Shown here: in pieces, positions 54,584 through 62,955 of the stretch
How positions within the stretch are numbered: position 1 is the stretch's first letter
Layout of the letters: the number at the start of each line of letters is the position of its first letter
Origin: Roseovarius azorensis
Lineage (GTDB): Bacteria; Pseudomonadota; Alphaproteobacteria; Rhodobacterales; Rhodobacteraceae
NCBI RefSeq assembly: GCF_900109455.1
Contig: NZ_FOAG01000010.1
Coordinates: 1 to 64,000 of the forward strand
Direction: 5' to 3'
DNA length: 64,000 nucleotides
The notes under the pieces: generated by a model
What the model was told of the DNA's origin: nothing
The model's database searches: none
The model's input: only the letters and a program-made list of their open reading frames with translations
Position numbers and translations under genes: made by a program

Positions 54584-55150
54584 TCAGAGGAGCGCCACCG
54601 CCATCCGCTCCTCTTCCGGCAAAGCTGCCAGCAGTTCGGCGACAGAGCGTCCCAGCACCGGATGCACCCAATCGGGCGCCACATCCGCCAGCGGCACCAG
54701 AACAAAGGCCCGCTCCTGCAGTCGCGGATGCGGCAGGATCAAACCCTCCGGCGCGCAGCGCTGCTGCTCTGCCGGGTCCAGCGCCAGCCACGCCTCGAAT
54801 GTCGCGCGGTCGGGCAGAACCTGATCGCCCATCGCGATCAGATCCAGATCCAGCGTCCGCTGTCCCCAACGGCGCCCGCGCTCGCGCCCGAACGCCGCCT
54901 CGATGCGGTGCAATAGCGCCAGCACATCCTGCGGACAGCCCGGGATCCGCATGGCGGCGGTGGCATTGACAAAATCGGGACCCGACCCGGCCGGAAAGGC
55001 CGGCGTGCGGTAGAACCCGCTCACGGCTTCGATCACTGCTCCTTCGGCGCGCAACCGCTCCAGCGCCGCGCGCAGAGTTCCCGCGGGACTCCCGGCCCCG
55101 GACGGCAGATTTCCACCCATGGCGATCAAGCAGAGTTGATCGTTTGTCAT
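54584..55150 (-). CDS. folK: HPPK, folate biosynthesis kinase
   Basis: A 188-residue 6-hydroxymethyl-7,8-dihydropterin pyrophosphokinase. Motifs: FYRTPAF, the pterin/ATP site [18 protein letters not shown], and [19 protein letters not shown]. The ATG at 55150 is used. No folB or folP is adjacent. Confidence 0.95.
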   Translation of the reverse strand: MTNDQLCLIAMGGNLPSGAGSPAGTLRAALERLRAEGAVIEAVSGFYRTPAFPAGSGPDFVNATAAMRIPGCPQDVLALLHRIEAAFGRERGRRWGQRTLDLDLIAMGDQVLPDRATFEAWLALDPAEQQRCAPEGLILPHPRLQERAFVLVPLADVAPDWVHPVLGRSVAELLAALPEEERMAVALL

Positions 55151-55224
55151 CAAATCCCTATCCTTTCGAGACTCCACACTGTCTTGCGCGCGCCCATCAA
55201 AATCCCTAATTGATCACTTTAATT

Positions 55225-55252
55225 TGTCGCGCCGACACCACTCACACCACTC
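55225..55252. repeat. Palindrome and tandem repeats before the NYN gene
   Basis: TGTCG-CGC-CGACA (55225-55237) is a perfect palindrome, running into two tandem ACACCACTC 9-mers (55235-55252) plus a partial third. They lie 43 bases before the NYN-domain ATG in a 144-base divergent gap, so they may be operator sites. Confidence 0.4.
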
Positions 55253-55294
55253 ACACTCACGGGCAAGACAAAAAAATTTGGAAGGACATTTAAG

Positions 55295-55867
55295 ATGTTT
55301 TACAAGGATGACCGTCTGGCCTTGTTCATCGACGGATCTAACCTGTATGCCGCCGGCAAGGCACTCGGGTTCGACATCGACTACAAGCTGCTCCGCTCCG
55401 AGTTCATGCGCCGCGGCAAGTTGCTGCGCGCCTTCTACTACACCGCGCTGCTGGAAAATGACGAATACTCGCCGATCCGCCCGCTGGTCGACTGGCTGCA
55501 CTACAACGGCTATTCCATGGTCACCAAACCGGCCAAGGAATACACCGACAGTCAGGGCCGCCGCAAGGTCAAGGGCAACATGGACATCGAGTTGACGGTG
55601 GACGCGATGGAGCTTGCCCCGCGCGTCGATCATATCGTGCTGTTCTCCGGCGACGGCGATTTCCGGCCCCTGGTGGAAAGCCTGCAACGGCAGGGCGTGC
55701 GCGTCTCGGTCGTCTCGACCATCCGCAGCCAACCGCCGATGATCTCGGACGAGCTGCGCCGTCAGGCCGATAACTTCATCGAGCTTGCCGATCTCAAGGA
55801 TGTCATCGGTCGCCCGCCACGCGACTACAGCAACGACCGCCAGGAAGCCTATGTCGAACAAGAGTAA
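55295..55867 (+). CDS. NYN-domain (LabA-like) protein
   Basis: A 190-residue NYN-domain protein of the PIN/FLAP nuclease superfamily, LabA/DUF88 type. The acidic residues are visible: Asp in LFIDGSNLY, Asp in GNMDIELTVDAM and Asp pair in LFSGDGDF. Such proteins are thought to cut RNA; the cellular role is unknown in this group. AGG at 55283-55285 lies 9 bases before the ATG; no partner gene is obvious. Confidence 0.9.
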   Translation: MFYKDDRLALFIDGSNLYAAGKALGFDIDYKLLRSEFMRRGKLLRAFYYTALLENDEYSPIRPLVDWLHYNGYSMVTKPAKEYTDSQGRRKVKGNMDIELTVDAMELAPRVDHIVLFSGDGDFRPLVESLQRQGVRVSVVSTIRSQPPMISDELRRQADNFIELADLKDVIGRPPRDYSNDRQEAYVEQE

Positions 55868-55912
55868 TCGGCGCCTGAACCACGACACTGCAAAGGCCCG
55901 GACACCGCGCGC

Positions 55913-56365
55913 ATGATCGCGGAAGGAGCGGGTCTTTTCCCGCAGCTTGCAGGGCTCTTTCTCGCCGCTTTCGGCGCGGCAACATTGCTGCCCTTTCAAT
56001 CCGAGTTCGTCTTCGTGGCGCTGCAGATTGCGGGCACCGCATCGCTGACTTGGCTGATCCTGGTGGCCAGCATCGGCAACACCCTCGGCGCGGTTGTCAA
56101 CTATGTCATGGGCCGCGGCATCGAGCAGTTCCGCAGCCGCCGCTGGTTTCCGGTCAATGCAGTGCAACTCGCGCGGGCGCAGCAGTGGTATGCCCGCTGG
56201 GGCGTCTGGACGCTGCTGCTGAGTTGGGCCCCTCTGGGCGATGCCTTTACCGTCGCTGCAGGCATCATGCGCACGCCCGCCTGGCTTTTTCTCCTGCTGG
56301 TCACGATTGCCAAGACCGGACGCTATATCGTGCTGGCATGGGTGACGGCCCAGGCGACGGGATGA
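55913..56365 (+). CDS. YqaA family membrane protein (DedA/VTT-like)
   Basis: A 150-residue YqaA-type protein of the SNARE-associated/VTT fold. Hydrophobic segments span about residues 10-30, 40-60, 95-115 and 125-145. The GNTLGAVVNYVMGRG block is typical, as is AGIMRTPAWLFLLLV. It lies 46 bases after the NYN gene and may be co-transcribed with it. The role is probably in membrane homeostasis; not known. Confidence 0.88.
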   Translation: MIAEGAGLFPQLAGLFLAAFGAATLLPFQSEFVFVALQIAGTASLTWLILVASIGNTLGAVVNYVMGRGIEQFRSRRWFPVNAVQLARAQQWYARWGVWTLLLSWAPLGDAFTVAAGIMRTPAWLFLLLVTIAKTGRYIVLAWVTAQATG

Positions 56366-56368
56366 AAC

Positions 56369-56821
56369 CTATCCACCTGCTTCTGCGTTGATCCGGTCGT
56401 GAACCTCGATCACGCGCTTGGGCCATGTCGATTTGATATAGGCCAGCACATCGCGCATCTCCGCCTCGGTCAGTTCACCGGCATAGCCCGGCATCCGGCT
56501 GCGATAGCCCTGCCCGACCACTGCCGCCGTTCCACGTCGCACGAGTTCGAGCAACAGCGCATCGGGATGGTGCCAGGTATGTCCGGTCTCGTCATGCGGT
56601 GGCGCGGGTAGGTAACCCTCGGCGTCCCGCGTCTTCCAGTTCGGTGCGCCCTGCAGTTGCTCCCCGTGGCACGCGGCACAGGTCGCGGCATAGATCTCGG
56701 CACCACGCGCCACCGCCTCCGCATCCCTGTAAGGTAAAAGTCCCCCTGTCTGATCGGCTGACGCGGGGTAGCTGCACAGAATTCCCGCACAGACCACCGC
56801 CAGCATGACGTGCTGTCTCAT
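56369..56821 (-). CDS. Cytochrome c, class I
   Basis: A 150-residue periplasmic c-type cytochrome. The signal peptide ends near SYPASA; the heme site is CAACH (CxxCH) with a distal Met in RMPGYAGEL. The family is a class I cytochrome c like those in alcohol or other dehydrogenase chains. GGAGG directly precedes the ATG at 56821. It is convergent with the YqaA gene, with 3 bases between. Confidence 0.92.
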   Translation of the reverse strand: MRQHVMLAVVCAGILCSYPASADQTGGLLPYRDAEAVARGAEIYAATCAACHGEQLQGAPNWKTRDAEGYLPAPPHDETGHTWHHPDALLLELVRRGTAAVVGQGYRSRMPGYAGELTEAEMRDVLAYIKSTWPKRVIEVHDRINAEAGG

Positions 56822-56959
56822 GCCACCTCCTTGGGTTTCCCTTCCTTTCTCTGGCGTTCGACACAGGAAGGTCAAGCCCGGACAAGCCAGATTTCCTGCC
56901 GCATCCCTTTACGCCATGCCTCACCTGCCTTACCTCTTGATCCAAGCAGGAGATGCACG

Positions 56960-57910
56960 ATGACCAAGCCCCCCCTCACCCTCTACCTCGCCGCCCCCCG
57001 CGGGTTCTGCGCCGGTGTGGACCGCGCCATCAAGATCGTCGAAATGGCGCTCTCGAAATGGGGCGCGCCGGTCTATGTGCGTCATGAGATCGTGCATAAC
57101 AGATACGTGGTCGATGACCTGCGCGCCAAGGGCGCGGTCTTTGTCGAGGAACTGGACGATTGCCCCGACGACCGGCCGGTCATCTTTTCCGCACATGGCG
57201 TGCCCAGATCGGTGCCCGCCGAGGCCGCCGCGCGCCGGATGCTCTATGTCGATGCCACCTGCCCGCTGGTCTCCAAGGTGCATATAGAAGCCGAACGCCA
57301 TCACGAGAAAGGGTTGCAGATCGTGATGATCGGCCATGCAGGCCATCCCGAAACGATCGGCACCATGGGCCAGTTGCCGCCGGGCGCGGTCCTGCTGGTG
57401 GAAACGCCGCAAGACGTGGCCGCGCTCGACGTGCGCGATCCCGCGCGCCTCGCCTTCGTGACGCAGACCACGCTTTCGATCGATGACACCGCCGAGATTG
57501 TCGCTGCCCTCCGGTCGAGATTTCCGGCAATTGTCGGGCCACACAAGGAGGATATCTGCTACGCCACCACCAACCGGCAGGAGGCGGTCAAGGTCATGGC
57601 CGCCCACGCCGAAGCGATGCTGGTCGTGGGCGCGCCCAACTCCTCGAATTCCCGCCGCCTCGTCGAGGTCGGCGCACGCGCCGGATGCACCTATGCGCAA
57701 CTTGTCCAACGCGCCACCGATATCGACTGGCGCGCCCTCGAGGGCATCACCAGCCTTGGCCTCACCGCCGGGGCGTCGGCACCCGAAGTGCTGGTGAACG
57801 AGGTGATCGACGCGCTACGCTCCCGCTATGACGTGACCGTCGAAACCATCGAGACCGCGCAGGAGAGCGTCGAGTTCAAGGTGCCCCGCGTGCTGCGCGA
57901 ACCGGCCTGA
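56960..57910 (+). CDS. ispH: 4-hydroxy-3-methylbut-2-enyl diphosphate reductase
   Basis: A 316-residue IspH, the last enzyme of the MEP isoprenoid path, which makes IPP and DMAPP. The three iron-sulfur cysteines are in [20 protein letters not shown] and [10 protein letters not shown]; the catalytic Glu and His contexts are HEIVHN and SAHGVP. The ATG at 56960 is used; the open frame extends upstream over the cytochrome gene without support. MEP products also feed quinone, carotenoid and bacteriochlorophyll tails. Confidence 0.97.
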   Translation: MTKPPLTLYLAAPRGFCAGVDRAIKIVEMALSKWGAPVYVRHEIVHNRYVVDDLRAKGAVFVEELDDCPDDRPVIFSAHGVPRSVPAEAAARRMLYVDATCPLVSKVHIEAERHHEKGLQIVMIGHAGHPETIGTMGQLPPGAVLLVETPQDVAALDVRDPARLAFVTQTTLSIDDTAEIVAALRSRFPAIVGPHKEDICYATTNRQEAVKVMAAHAEAMLVVGAPNSSNSRRLVEVGARAGCTYAQLVQRATDIDWRALEGITSLGLTAGASAPEVLVNEVIDALRSRYDVTVETIETAQESVEFKVPRVLREPA

Positions 57911-58092
57911 TCCCACCCTGGTTTCTTCTTGGTTCAAATACCCATGACTCTCTTGCCACCCGGCGCTTCGCAGGCCATCTTGCCGCCCATGCAGGCGATC
58001 CCCCACACGTTCCCCATCCGCGGCCTTGCCGGGTTTGCGCGATTCGACCGGCTTATCCTCCTTACGATAATCGCCATCGGAGTGTTCGCCTG
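57911..58092. other. Gap between ispH and rnhA without a convincing gene
   Basis: 182 bases containing motif copy C. A minus-strand open frame here (57934-58077) ends exactly in the motif with codons ATG-GGT-ATT-TGA, but has no ribosome-binding site at its start and no recognisable family. I do not call it a gene. Confidence 0.4.
57924..57943 (-). repeat. Repeated motif copy C
   Basis: On the plus strand it reads TCTTCTTGGTTCAAATACCC, 14 bases after the ispH stop. All three copies have the same orientation. Here the flanking genes run plus, opposite to copies A and B. Confidence 0.7.
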
Positions 58093-58560
58093 ATGCCCGA
58101 TCTTTTCGCCTATACCGACGGGGCCTGCTCCGGCAATCCTGGCCCCGGCGGCTGGGGTGTGCTGATGCGCGCGGTGGACGGAGGCCGGATCGTCAAGGAA
58201 CGTGAACTTTCGGGCGGCGAGGCGCAGACGACCAACAACCGGATGGAACTTCTGGCAGCAATCCATGCGCTCGAGGCGCTGAGCCGTCCCTCCGCCGTCA
58301 CGCTCATCACCGACAGCGCCTATGTCAAGAACGGCGTGACCGGCTGGATTCACGGCTGGAAACGGAACGGCTGGAAGACCTCGAACAAGAAACCCGTGAA
58401 GAATGCCGACCTCTGGCAGCGCCTCGACGAGGCGCAGAGCCGCCACAGGGTCACCTGGGAATGGGTCAAGGGCCACGCCGGCCACCCCGAGAACGAGCGC
58501 GCCGATGAATTGGCTCGCGCGGGCATGGCTCCGTTCAAGCCCGGCAGGGCGCAACCGTGA
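58093..58560 (+). CDS. rnhA: Ribonuclease HI
   Basis: A 155-residue RNase HI cutting RNA in RNA-DNA hybrids. The catalytic acids are in [16 protein letters not shown] (Asp), [10 protein letters not shown] (Glu), [11 protein letters not shown] (Asp) and the end-of-domain Asp in ADELAR, with the basic handle [15 protein letters not shown]. It overlaps the TRIC-like gene by 4 bases. Confidence 0.97.
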   Translation: MPDLFAYTDGACSGNPGPGGWGVLMRAVDGGRIVKERELSGGEAQTTNNRMELLAAIHALEALSRPSAVTLITDSAYVKNGVTGWIHGWKRNGWKTSNKKPVKNADLWQRLDEAQSRHRVTWEWVKGHAGHPENERADELARAGMAPFKPGRAQP

Positions 58561-59180
58561 GCGCGCTCACGCTGCTCGATTACGCCTCGGTGCTGATCTT
58601 TGCACTGACCGGCGCACTGGTCGCCTCGCGCCAGCAGCTTGACATAGTCGGCTTTGCCTTTGTCGCCTGCCTGACGGCGGTGGGCGGTGGTACGCTGCGC
58701 GATGTGTTGCTGGACCGCAACCCGGTCTTCTGGCTGGGCAATCCCGATTACATCCTGATTGCCTGCGCCGCCGCCCTTCTGGTCTTTTTCACCGCTCATC
58801 TGGTCGAAAGCCGCTATCGCCTGCTCTTGTGGCTCGACAGTTTCGCACTGGCCGTGGCGGTGCCCGCAGGCGTCAGCGCCGCCATGACCATGGGGCAGAG
58901 CGGGGTGATCGTGGTGCTGATGGGCATGGTCACGGGCTGCATGGGCGGGCTGATGCGCGATGTGGTCTGCAACGAGGTGCCGCTGGTGCTGAAACAGGGC
59001 GAGCTATACGTCACCGCCGCCTTTGCAGGCGCGCTGGCTGCTGTGAGTGTCGCGATGTTCACCGGGGATCCGCTGATCGTCCTCGCCGTCTGCGCGGCCA
59101 CCACATGGGCGCTGCGCGCAGGCTCGCTGGCGTTTGGCTGGCGCCTGCCGGCCTACCGCGCCCGCCCGCCACGCAGCTAG
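58557..59180 (+). CDS. TRIC-like/UPF0126 membrane protein
   Basis: A 207-residue protein with seven hydrophobic segments, of the UPF0126 family related to trimeric intracellular cation channels. Gly-rich halves repeat: [18 protein letters not shown] and [16 protein letters not shown], the KEV-like RDV block being characteristic. It begins with GTG at 58557, overlapping the rnhA stop. Likely a monovalent cation channel; unproven in bacteria of this group. Confidence 0.9.
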   Translation: MSALTLLDYASVLIFALTGALVASRQQLDIVGFAFVACLTAVGGGTLRDVLLDRNPVFWLGNPDYILIACAAALLVFFTAHLVESRYRLLLWLDSFALAVAVPAGVSAAMTMGQSGVIVVLMGMVTGCMGGLMRDVVCNEVPLVLKQGELYVTAAFAGALAAVSVAMFTGDPLIVLAVCAATTWALRAGSLAFGWRLPAYRARPPRS

Positions 59181-59183
59181 ACT

Positions 59184-59423
59184 CTATTTCCGATCCAGAT
59201 AGGTCTGCCACAGCCACAGCAGCAGGAGCGCGCCCAGAACCGCCCCGATCAGGCCGCCCAGGATACCGGTTACCGTCAGGATCGCCCGGATCAGCACGCC
59301 GCCGATCAGTGCCCCGGCGATCCCGATCAGGATGGTCGGCACCACCCCGGCCTCGACCCGCATCAGCCGCGTCGCAAGGAACCCTGCCGCAGCGCCTATG
59401 ATGATCAGCCAGACCACAGCCAT
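59184..59423 (-). CDS. GlsB/YeaQ/YmgE family membrane protein
   Basis: A 79-residue transglycosylase-associated (GlsB/YeaQ) membrane protein with Gly-rich helices: IIGAAAGFLATRLM, TILIGIAGALIGGVLI and GGLIGAVLGALLLLWLW. These proteins rise in envelope or oxidative stress in some bacteria. It sits 6 bases after a second small membrane protein gene. Confidence 0.88.
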   Translation of the reverse strand: MAVVWLIIIGAAAGFLATRLMRVEAGVVPTILIGIAGALIGGVLIRAILTVTGILGGLIGAVLGALLLLWLWQTYLDRK

Positions 59424-59429
59424 CGCCCG

Positions 59430-59672
59430 TTACCTCCGCCGCCGCCAATGGGTCGGCACGATGATGAGCGCGCCCACCGAGGAAATGATCGCATCCACCC
59501 CCGGTGCGCCAAAGCGGAAACCGAACATGATGCGGATGAAATAGAACAGGAACGCGCCACCCACGCAGATGATGATCGAGGGAACATAACCATTGCGCGT
59601 GAACCCGCTTTTCTCGCTGACATAGCCCACGATGCCCGCGATCACCACCGTGCCGAAGAGTTGCAGAAACAT
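59430..59672 (-). CDS. Small membrane protein
   Basis: An 80-residue protein with two hydrophobic segments (residues 3-18 and 31-47), starting MFLQLFGTVVIAGIVGYVSE. The short N-terminal tail, a GYV-type turn and a basic C-terminus (THWRRRR) are visible. It resembles the GlsB/YeaQ group in size, with an unrelated sequence. Function unknown. It is between fmt and the GlsB gene, all on the minus strand. Confidence 0.75.
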   Translation of the reverse strand: MFLQLFGTVVIAGIVGYVSEKSGFTRNGYVPSIIICVGGAFLFYFIRIMFGFRFGAPGVDAIISSVGALIIVPTHWRRRR

Positions 59673-59676
59673 CCCG

Positions 59677-60585
59677 TCACTCCAGAAACGTGCCGCGTGG
59701 CAGGGCCATGCCGCGCAGGAACTCGCCCGCATCCTGCGCCGCGCGGCCCGCGCGTTGCAAGCGTAAAAGCCGCACCGCCCCCGTGCTGCAAGCCACGGTG
59801 AGTGCATCGTCCAGAACCTCGCCCGGCGCTCCCCGCCCCTCGGCCAGACTGGATCCGAGCAGCTTTATCCGCTCGCCCCTCACCTCACACCACGCGCCGG
59901 GAAAGGGTGAAAGCCCCCGGATCAGCCGATCCACATCTTCGGCCGGACGGCTCCACTGCACCCGCGCCTCGGCCTTGTCGATCTTGGTCGCATAGGTGAC
60001 ACCCGTCCGGGCCTGCGGTTCTGCGCGCAACTCCGGCAGCCGCGACAGCGCCTCGACGATCAGCCGCGCTCCCATCTCCGACAGCCGGTCATGCAGTTGC
60101 CCCGTCGTTTCCTGTGCGCCGATTGCCAGGGTCTCGCGCAACAGCACCGGCCCGGTGTCCAGCCCCGCATCCATCCGCATGATGCACACGCCCGTCTCGC
60201 GATCCCCGGCCATGATCGCGCGGTGGATGGGCGCCGCGCCGCGCCAGCGCGGCAATAGGCTGGCGTGGATGTTCAGACAGCCCTGTTTGGGCGCATCCAG
60301 CACCGCCTGCGGCAGAATCAGCCCATAGGCCACCACCACCGCGACATCCGCCGCAAGCGCCGCGAACTCCGCCTGCTCGTCTGCGCCTTTCAGACTGACC
60401 GGATGGCGCACCGGCAGACCCAGCGCCATGGCCCGCGCCTCAACCGGGCAGGCGCGCGCCTTTTGTCCGCGCCCGGCAGGGCGCGGCGGCTGACAGTAGA
60501 CCGCCGCAATCTCATGCCCCGCCGCCACCAGCGCATCAAGCACCGGCACCGAAAACTCTGGCGTCCCCATGAATACGATACGCAT
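59677..60585 (-). CDS. fmt: Methionyl-tRNA formyltransferase
   Basis: A 302-residue Fmt, which formylates initiator Met-tRNA using 10-formyltetrahydrofolate. Signature: [15 protein letters not shown], the catalytic [20 protein letters not shown] (Asn and His), and [11 protein letters not shown]; the C-terminal tRNA-binding domain follows. The ATG at 60585 (MRIVFMG) is preferred. It is directly after the deformylase genes, a usual pairing. Confidence 0.97.
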   Translation of the reverse strand: MRIVFMGTPEFSVPVLDALVAAGHEIAAVYCQPPRPAGRGQKARACPVEARAMALGLPVRHPVSLKGADEQAEFAALAADVAVVVAYGLILPQAVLDAPKQGCLNIHASLLPRWRGAAPIHRAIMAGDRETGVCIMRMDAGLDTGPVLLRETLAIGAQETTGQLHDRLSEMGARLIVEALSRLPELRAEPQARTGVTYATKIDKAEARVQWSRPAEDVDRLIRGLSPFPGAWCEVRGERIKLLGSSLAEGRGAPGEVLDDALTVACSTGAVRLLRLQRAGRAAQDAGEFLRGMALPRGTFLE

Positions 60586-60606
60586 GTCCACTCCCGTAGG
60601 GCGGGG

Positions 60607-61110
60607 TTACACCGCCAGTTTGCGCGCCCGCCGCAACAGCATGTCCCGCTTAACCTTGCTCAGCCGGTCAAAATACATCCGCCCCTGCAAATGGTCGATC
60701 TGATGCTGCACACTCGTCGCCCAGAGTCCGACAAAATCGCGTTCCTCGGTCTCGCCCGCATCGTTGAGAAACCGCACCGTCACCGCGCGCGGCCGCTCGA
60801 TCACCGCCGAGACGCCGGGCAGGCAGGGGCTCGCCTCTTCATGCGCGCGCCTCTGCACGCTTGCATGCAGGATCACCGGATTGGCCATGCGCACCACCTG
60901 TTCGCGCACCTCACTGGCATTAATCACCGCCAGCGCCTGTATCTCACCGATCTGGGGCGCGGCGAGACCCACACCGGGCATCGCCTCCATGACCTCGATT
61001 ATTTCGGTCCATATGCGCAGCACCGCCTCGTCAACCGTCGCGACCGGCGCAGCCACCATCCTGAGCCGCCTGTCCGGCCAGCGCAGGCAGGGACGCGCCA
61101 CGGTGCTCAC
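60607..61110 (-). CDS. Peptide deformylase paralog lacking the catalytic Glu
   Basis: A 167-residue deformylase-family protein. Motif I is intact (GVGLAAPQ, 46-53), but motif II is SPCLPG (94-99) instead of EGCLS, and motif III is HQIDH (136-140) instead of HExxH: codon CAG (Gln137) replaces the catalytic Glu. The metal-binding His136, His140 and Cys96 are present. It is therefore likely not a normal deformylase, perhaps a pseudoenzyme or one with a new role. Its stop lies 21 bases before fmt; its start overlaps def by 4 bases. Confidence 0.92.
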   Translation of the reverse strand: MSTVARPCLRWPDRRLRMVAAPVATVDEAVLRIWTEIIEVMEAMPGVGLAAPQIGEIQALAVINASEVREQVVRMANPVILHASVQRRAHEEASPCLPGVSAVIERPRAVTVRFLNDAGETEERDFVGLWATSVQHQIDHLQGRMYFDRLSKVKRDMLLRRARKLAV

Positions 61111-61625
61111 CCCCGCGCCAGTTCGCGCTTGAGCTTCTGCATGCGCCGCGTGATCAACTGGCGCTTGATCGCGCTCAGGTAATCGATGAACAGCTTGCCG
61201 TCGAGATGGTCGATCTCATGCTGCACGCAGGTCGCCCACAGCCCGCCAAACCCCTCGCGATGCTCCTTGCCATCCAGCCCCAGCCAGCGCACCTCGATCT
61301 CTCTGGGTCGGGTGATCTCGGCATATTCTTCGGGGATTGAAAGGCACCCTTCCTCATAGACATTGGTCTCTTCCGAAACCGCCACGATCTCGGGGTTGAG
61401 CATCACCATCGGGCGCGGTGTGGCGCCTTCCTCCTTGACGCAATCCAGAACGATCAGCCGCTCCAGCACCCCCACCTGCGGTGCGGCAAGACCGATGCCG
61501 GGCGCATCATACATCGTTTCCAGCATGTCCCCGGCAAGGTTGCGCAACCCGTCCGTCACGTCGGCCACGGGCGTGCAGACCTTTTTCAGGCGCGGATCGG
61601 GATGGATCAGGATAGGGCGTTTCAT
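61107..61625 (-). CDS. def: Peptide deformylase
   Basis: A 172-residue active-type peptide deformylase removing formyl from new proteins. All motifs are intact: GIGLAAPQ, EEGCLSIPE and QHEIDHLDG. It overlaps the next paralog's start by 4 bases, so def-(paralog)-fmt is one unit. Confidence 0.97.
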   Translation of the reverse strand: MKRPILIHPDPRLKKVCTPVADVTDGLRNLAGDMLETMYDAPGIGLAAPQVGVLERLIVLDCVKEEGATPRPMVMLNPEIVAVSEETNVYEEGCLSIPEEYAEITRPREIEVRWLGLDGKEHREGFGGLWATCVQHEIDHLDGKLFIDYLSAIKRQLITRRMQKLKRELARG

Positions 61626-61721
61626 GGCGGCTATTTAGGCGATACCCTGCCCGTCTGCAACGCCCCTTGCGCTCGGCCCGTGATCCGCTAGCCTGCGCGC
61701 AAACATCAGGAGAGTCCGGGC

Positions 61722-62921
61722 ATGAATTCCAGCAAGGCCGTCATCAACGTCAACTTTGACGAGCCCATCAACCGGTTCGGCACCAATTCGAATAAATGGG
61801 ACGAAATGGCCGCCATAACCGGCGTCGCCGACCCGGACGGTATCGCGATGTGGGTGGCGGATATGGATTTTAGCGCGGCGGATGTGCTGCAAGAGGCAAC
61901 CACGGGCCTTCTGGACAAGGCGAATTACGGGTATTTCACCGGCGAAGGCGATATGAAGGACGCGGTCGCCTGGTGGATGCGCGAGCGGCACGGCTGGGCC
62001 GCCGACCCACAGGCGATGTTTTCGACCTTTGGCCTCGGCAACGGCATCGGCCTCTGCCTGCAAAGCTATACCGAGCCCGGCGACGAGGTGATCATCTTTA
62101 CCCCCGTCTACCACGAATTCATCGGCAAGATTCGCAGGGCCGGACGCATCGTCAGGGAGAGCCCGCTCAGGATCGGGAACGGGGTCTATCACATGGATCT
62201 CGACGCGCTTGAGGCCTCGCTCAGCGGTAGGGAAAAGGTGGTGATCTTCTGTTCGCCGCACAACCCCGCCGGCCGGGTATGGGCACCCGAGGAACTGCAC
62301 GCCCTGGCCGCGTTCTGCGCCTGCCACGATCTCTTGCTGATGTCCGACGAAATTCATCACGATCTTGTCTTTCCCGGCCATACTCATGTCCCGTTCCCGA
62401 TCGCCGCACCGGATGTGATCGACCGGCTGATCATGCTGACCTCGGCCTCTAAGACCTTCAACATCGCCGGGTCGCGCCTTGGCTGTGTCACAATCCCCGA
62501 CGAGCGCCTGCGCCAGCGTTTCGCCGCCACGATGCGCGCCCTCGACATCAAGCCGAATCTGCTCGGTGTCGTTCTGACCCAGGCCGCCTACAGCCCGCGC
62601 GGCGCGGCATGGGTGGACGCGCTGGTGCGGTATCTGGACGGCAACCGGCAAATCTTTGTTGACGGTATTTCCGGGATTCCGGGGCTGACAGCCATGCCGA
62701 TGCAATCGACCTATCTGGGCTGGGTCGATTTCGCCAATACCGGGATGGAGATGGAAGAGGTCATCCGGCGCGTCAAGACCGACGCCCGCATCGCTCCCAG
62801 CATCGGCGCAGATTTTGGCAGCGGAGGTGAGACTTTCCTGCGCTTCAACCTCGGCACTCAGCGCGCGCAGGTAACCAAAGCGATGGAACGGCTGCAAGCG
62901 GCCTTCGGGGACCTGCAATAA
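61722..62921 (+). CDS. PatB-like C-S lyase/aminotransferase
   Basis: A 399-residue fold-type I PLP enzyme of the MalY/PatB group. The PLP lysine is in SASKTFNIAGSRLG; the N-terminal segment IAMWVADMDF is typical. Such enzymes cleave cystathionine or related thioethers, giving pyruvate, ammonia and a thiol. The ATG at 61722 follows AGGAGAG. It stands alone and is divergent from def. Substrate unknown. Confidence 0.92.
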   Translation: MNSSKAVINVNFDEPINRFGTNSNKWDEMAAITGVADPDGIAMWVADMDFSAADVLQEATTGLLDKANYGYFTGEGDMKDAVAWWMRERHGWAADPQAMFSTFGLGNGIGLCLQSYTEPGDEVIIFTPVYHEFIGKIRRAGRIVRESPLRIGNGVYHMDLDALEASLSGREKVVIFCSPHNPAGRVWAPEELHALAAFCACHDLLLMSDEIHHDLVFPGHTHVPFPIAAPDVIDRLIMLTSASKTFNIAGSRLGCVTIPDERLRQRFAATMRALDIKPNLLGVVLTQAAYSPRGAAWVDALVRYLDGNRQIFVDGISGIPGLTAMPMQSTYLGWVDFANTGMEMEEVIRRVKTDARIAPSIGADFGSGGETFLRFNLGTQRAQVTKAMERLQAAFGDLQ

Positions 62922-62955
62922 GCTGGATGCAATATCTTCATCCTGCTGAAAACGA

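Noticed and set aside
57934-58077. A 47-codon minus-strand frame ending in motif copy C
   Set aside because: No ribosome-binding site at the start and no recognised family.
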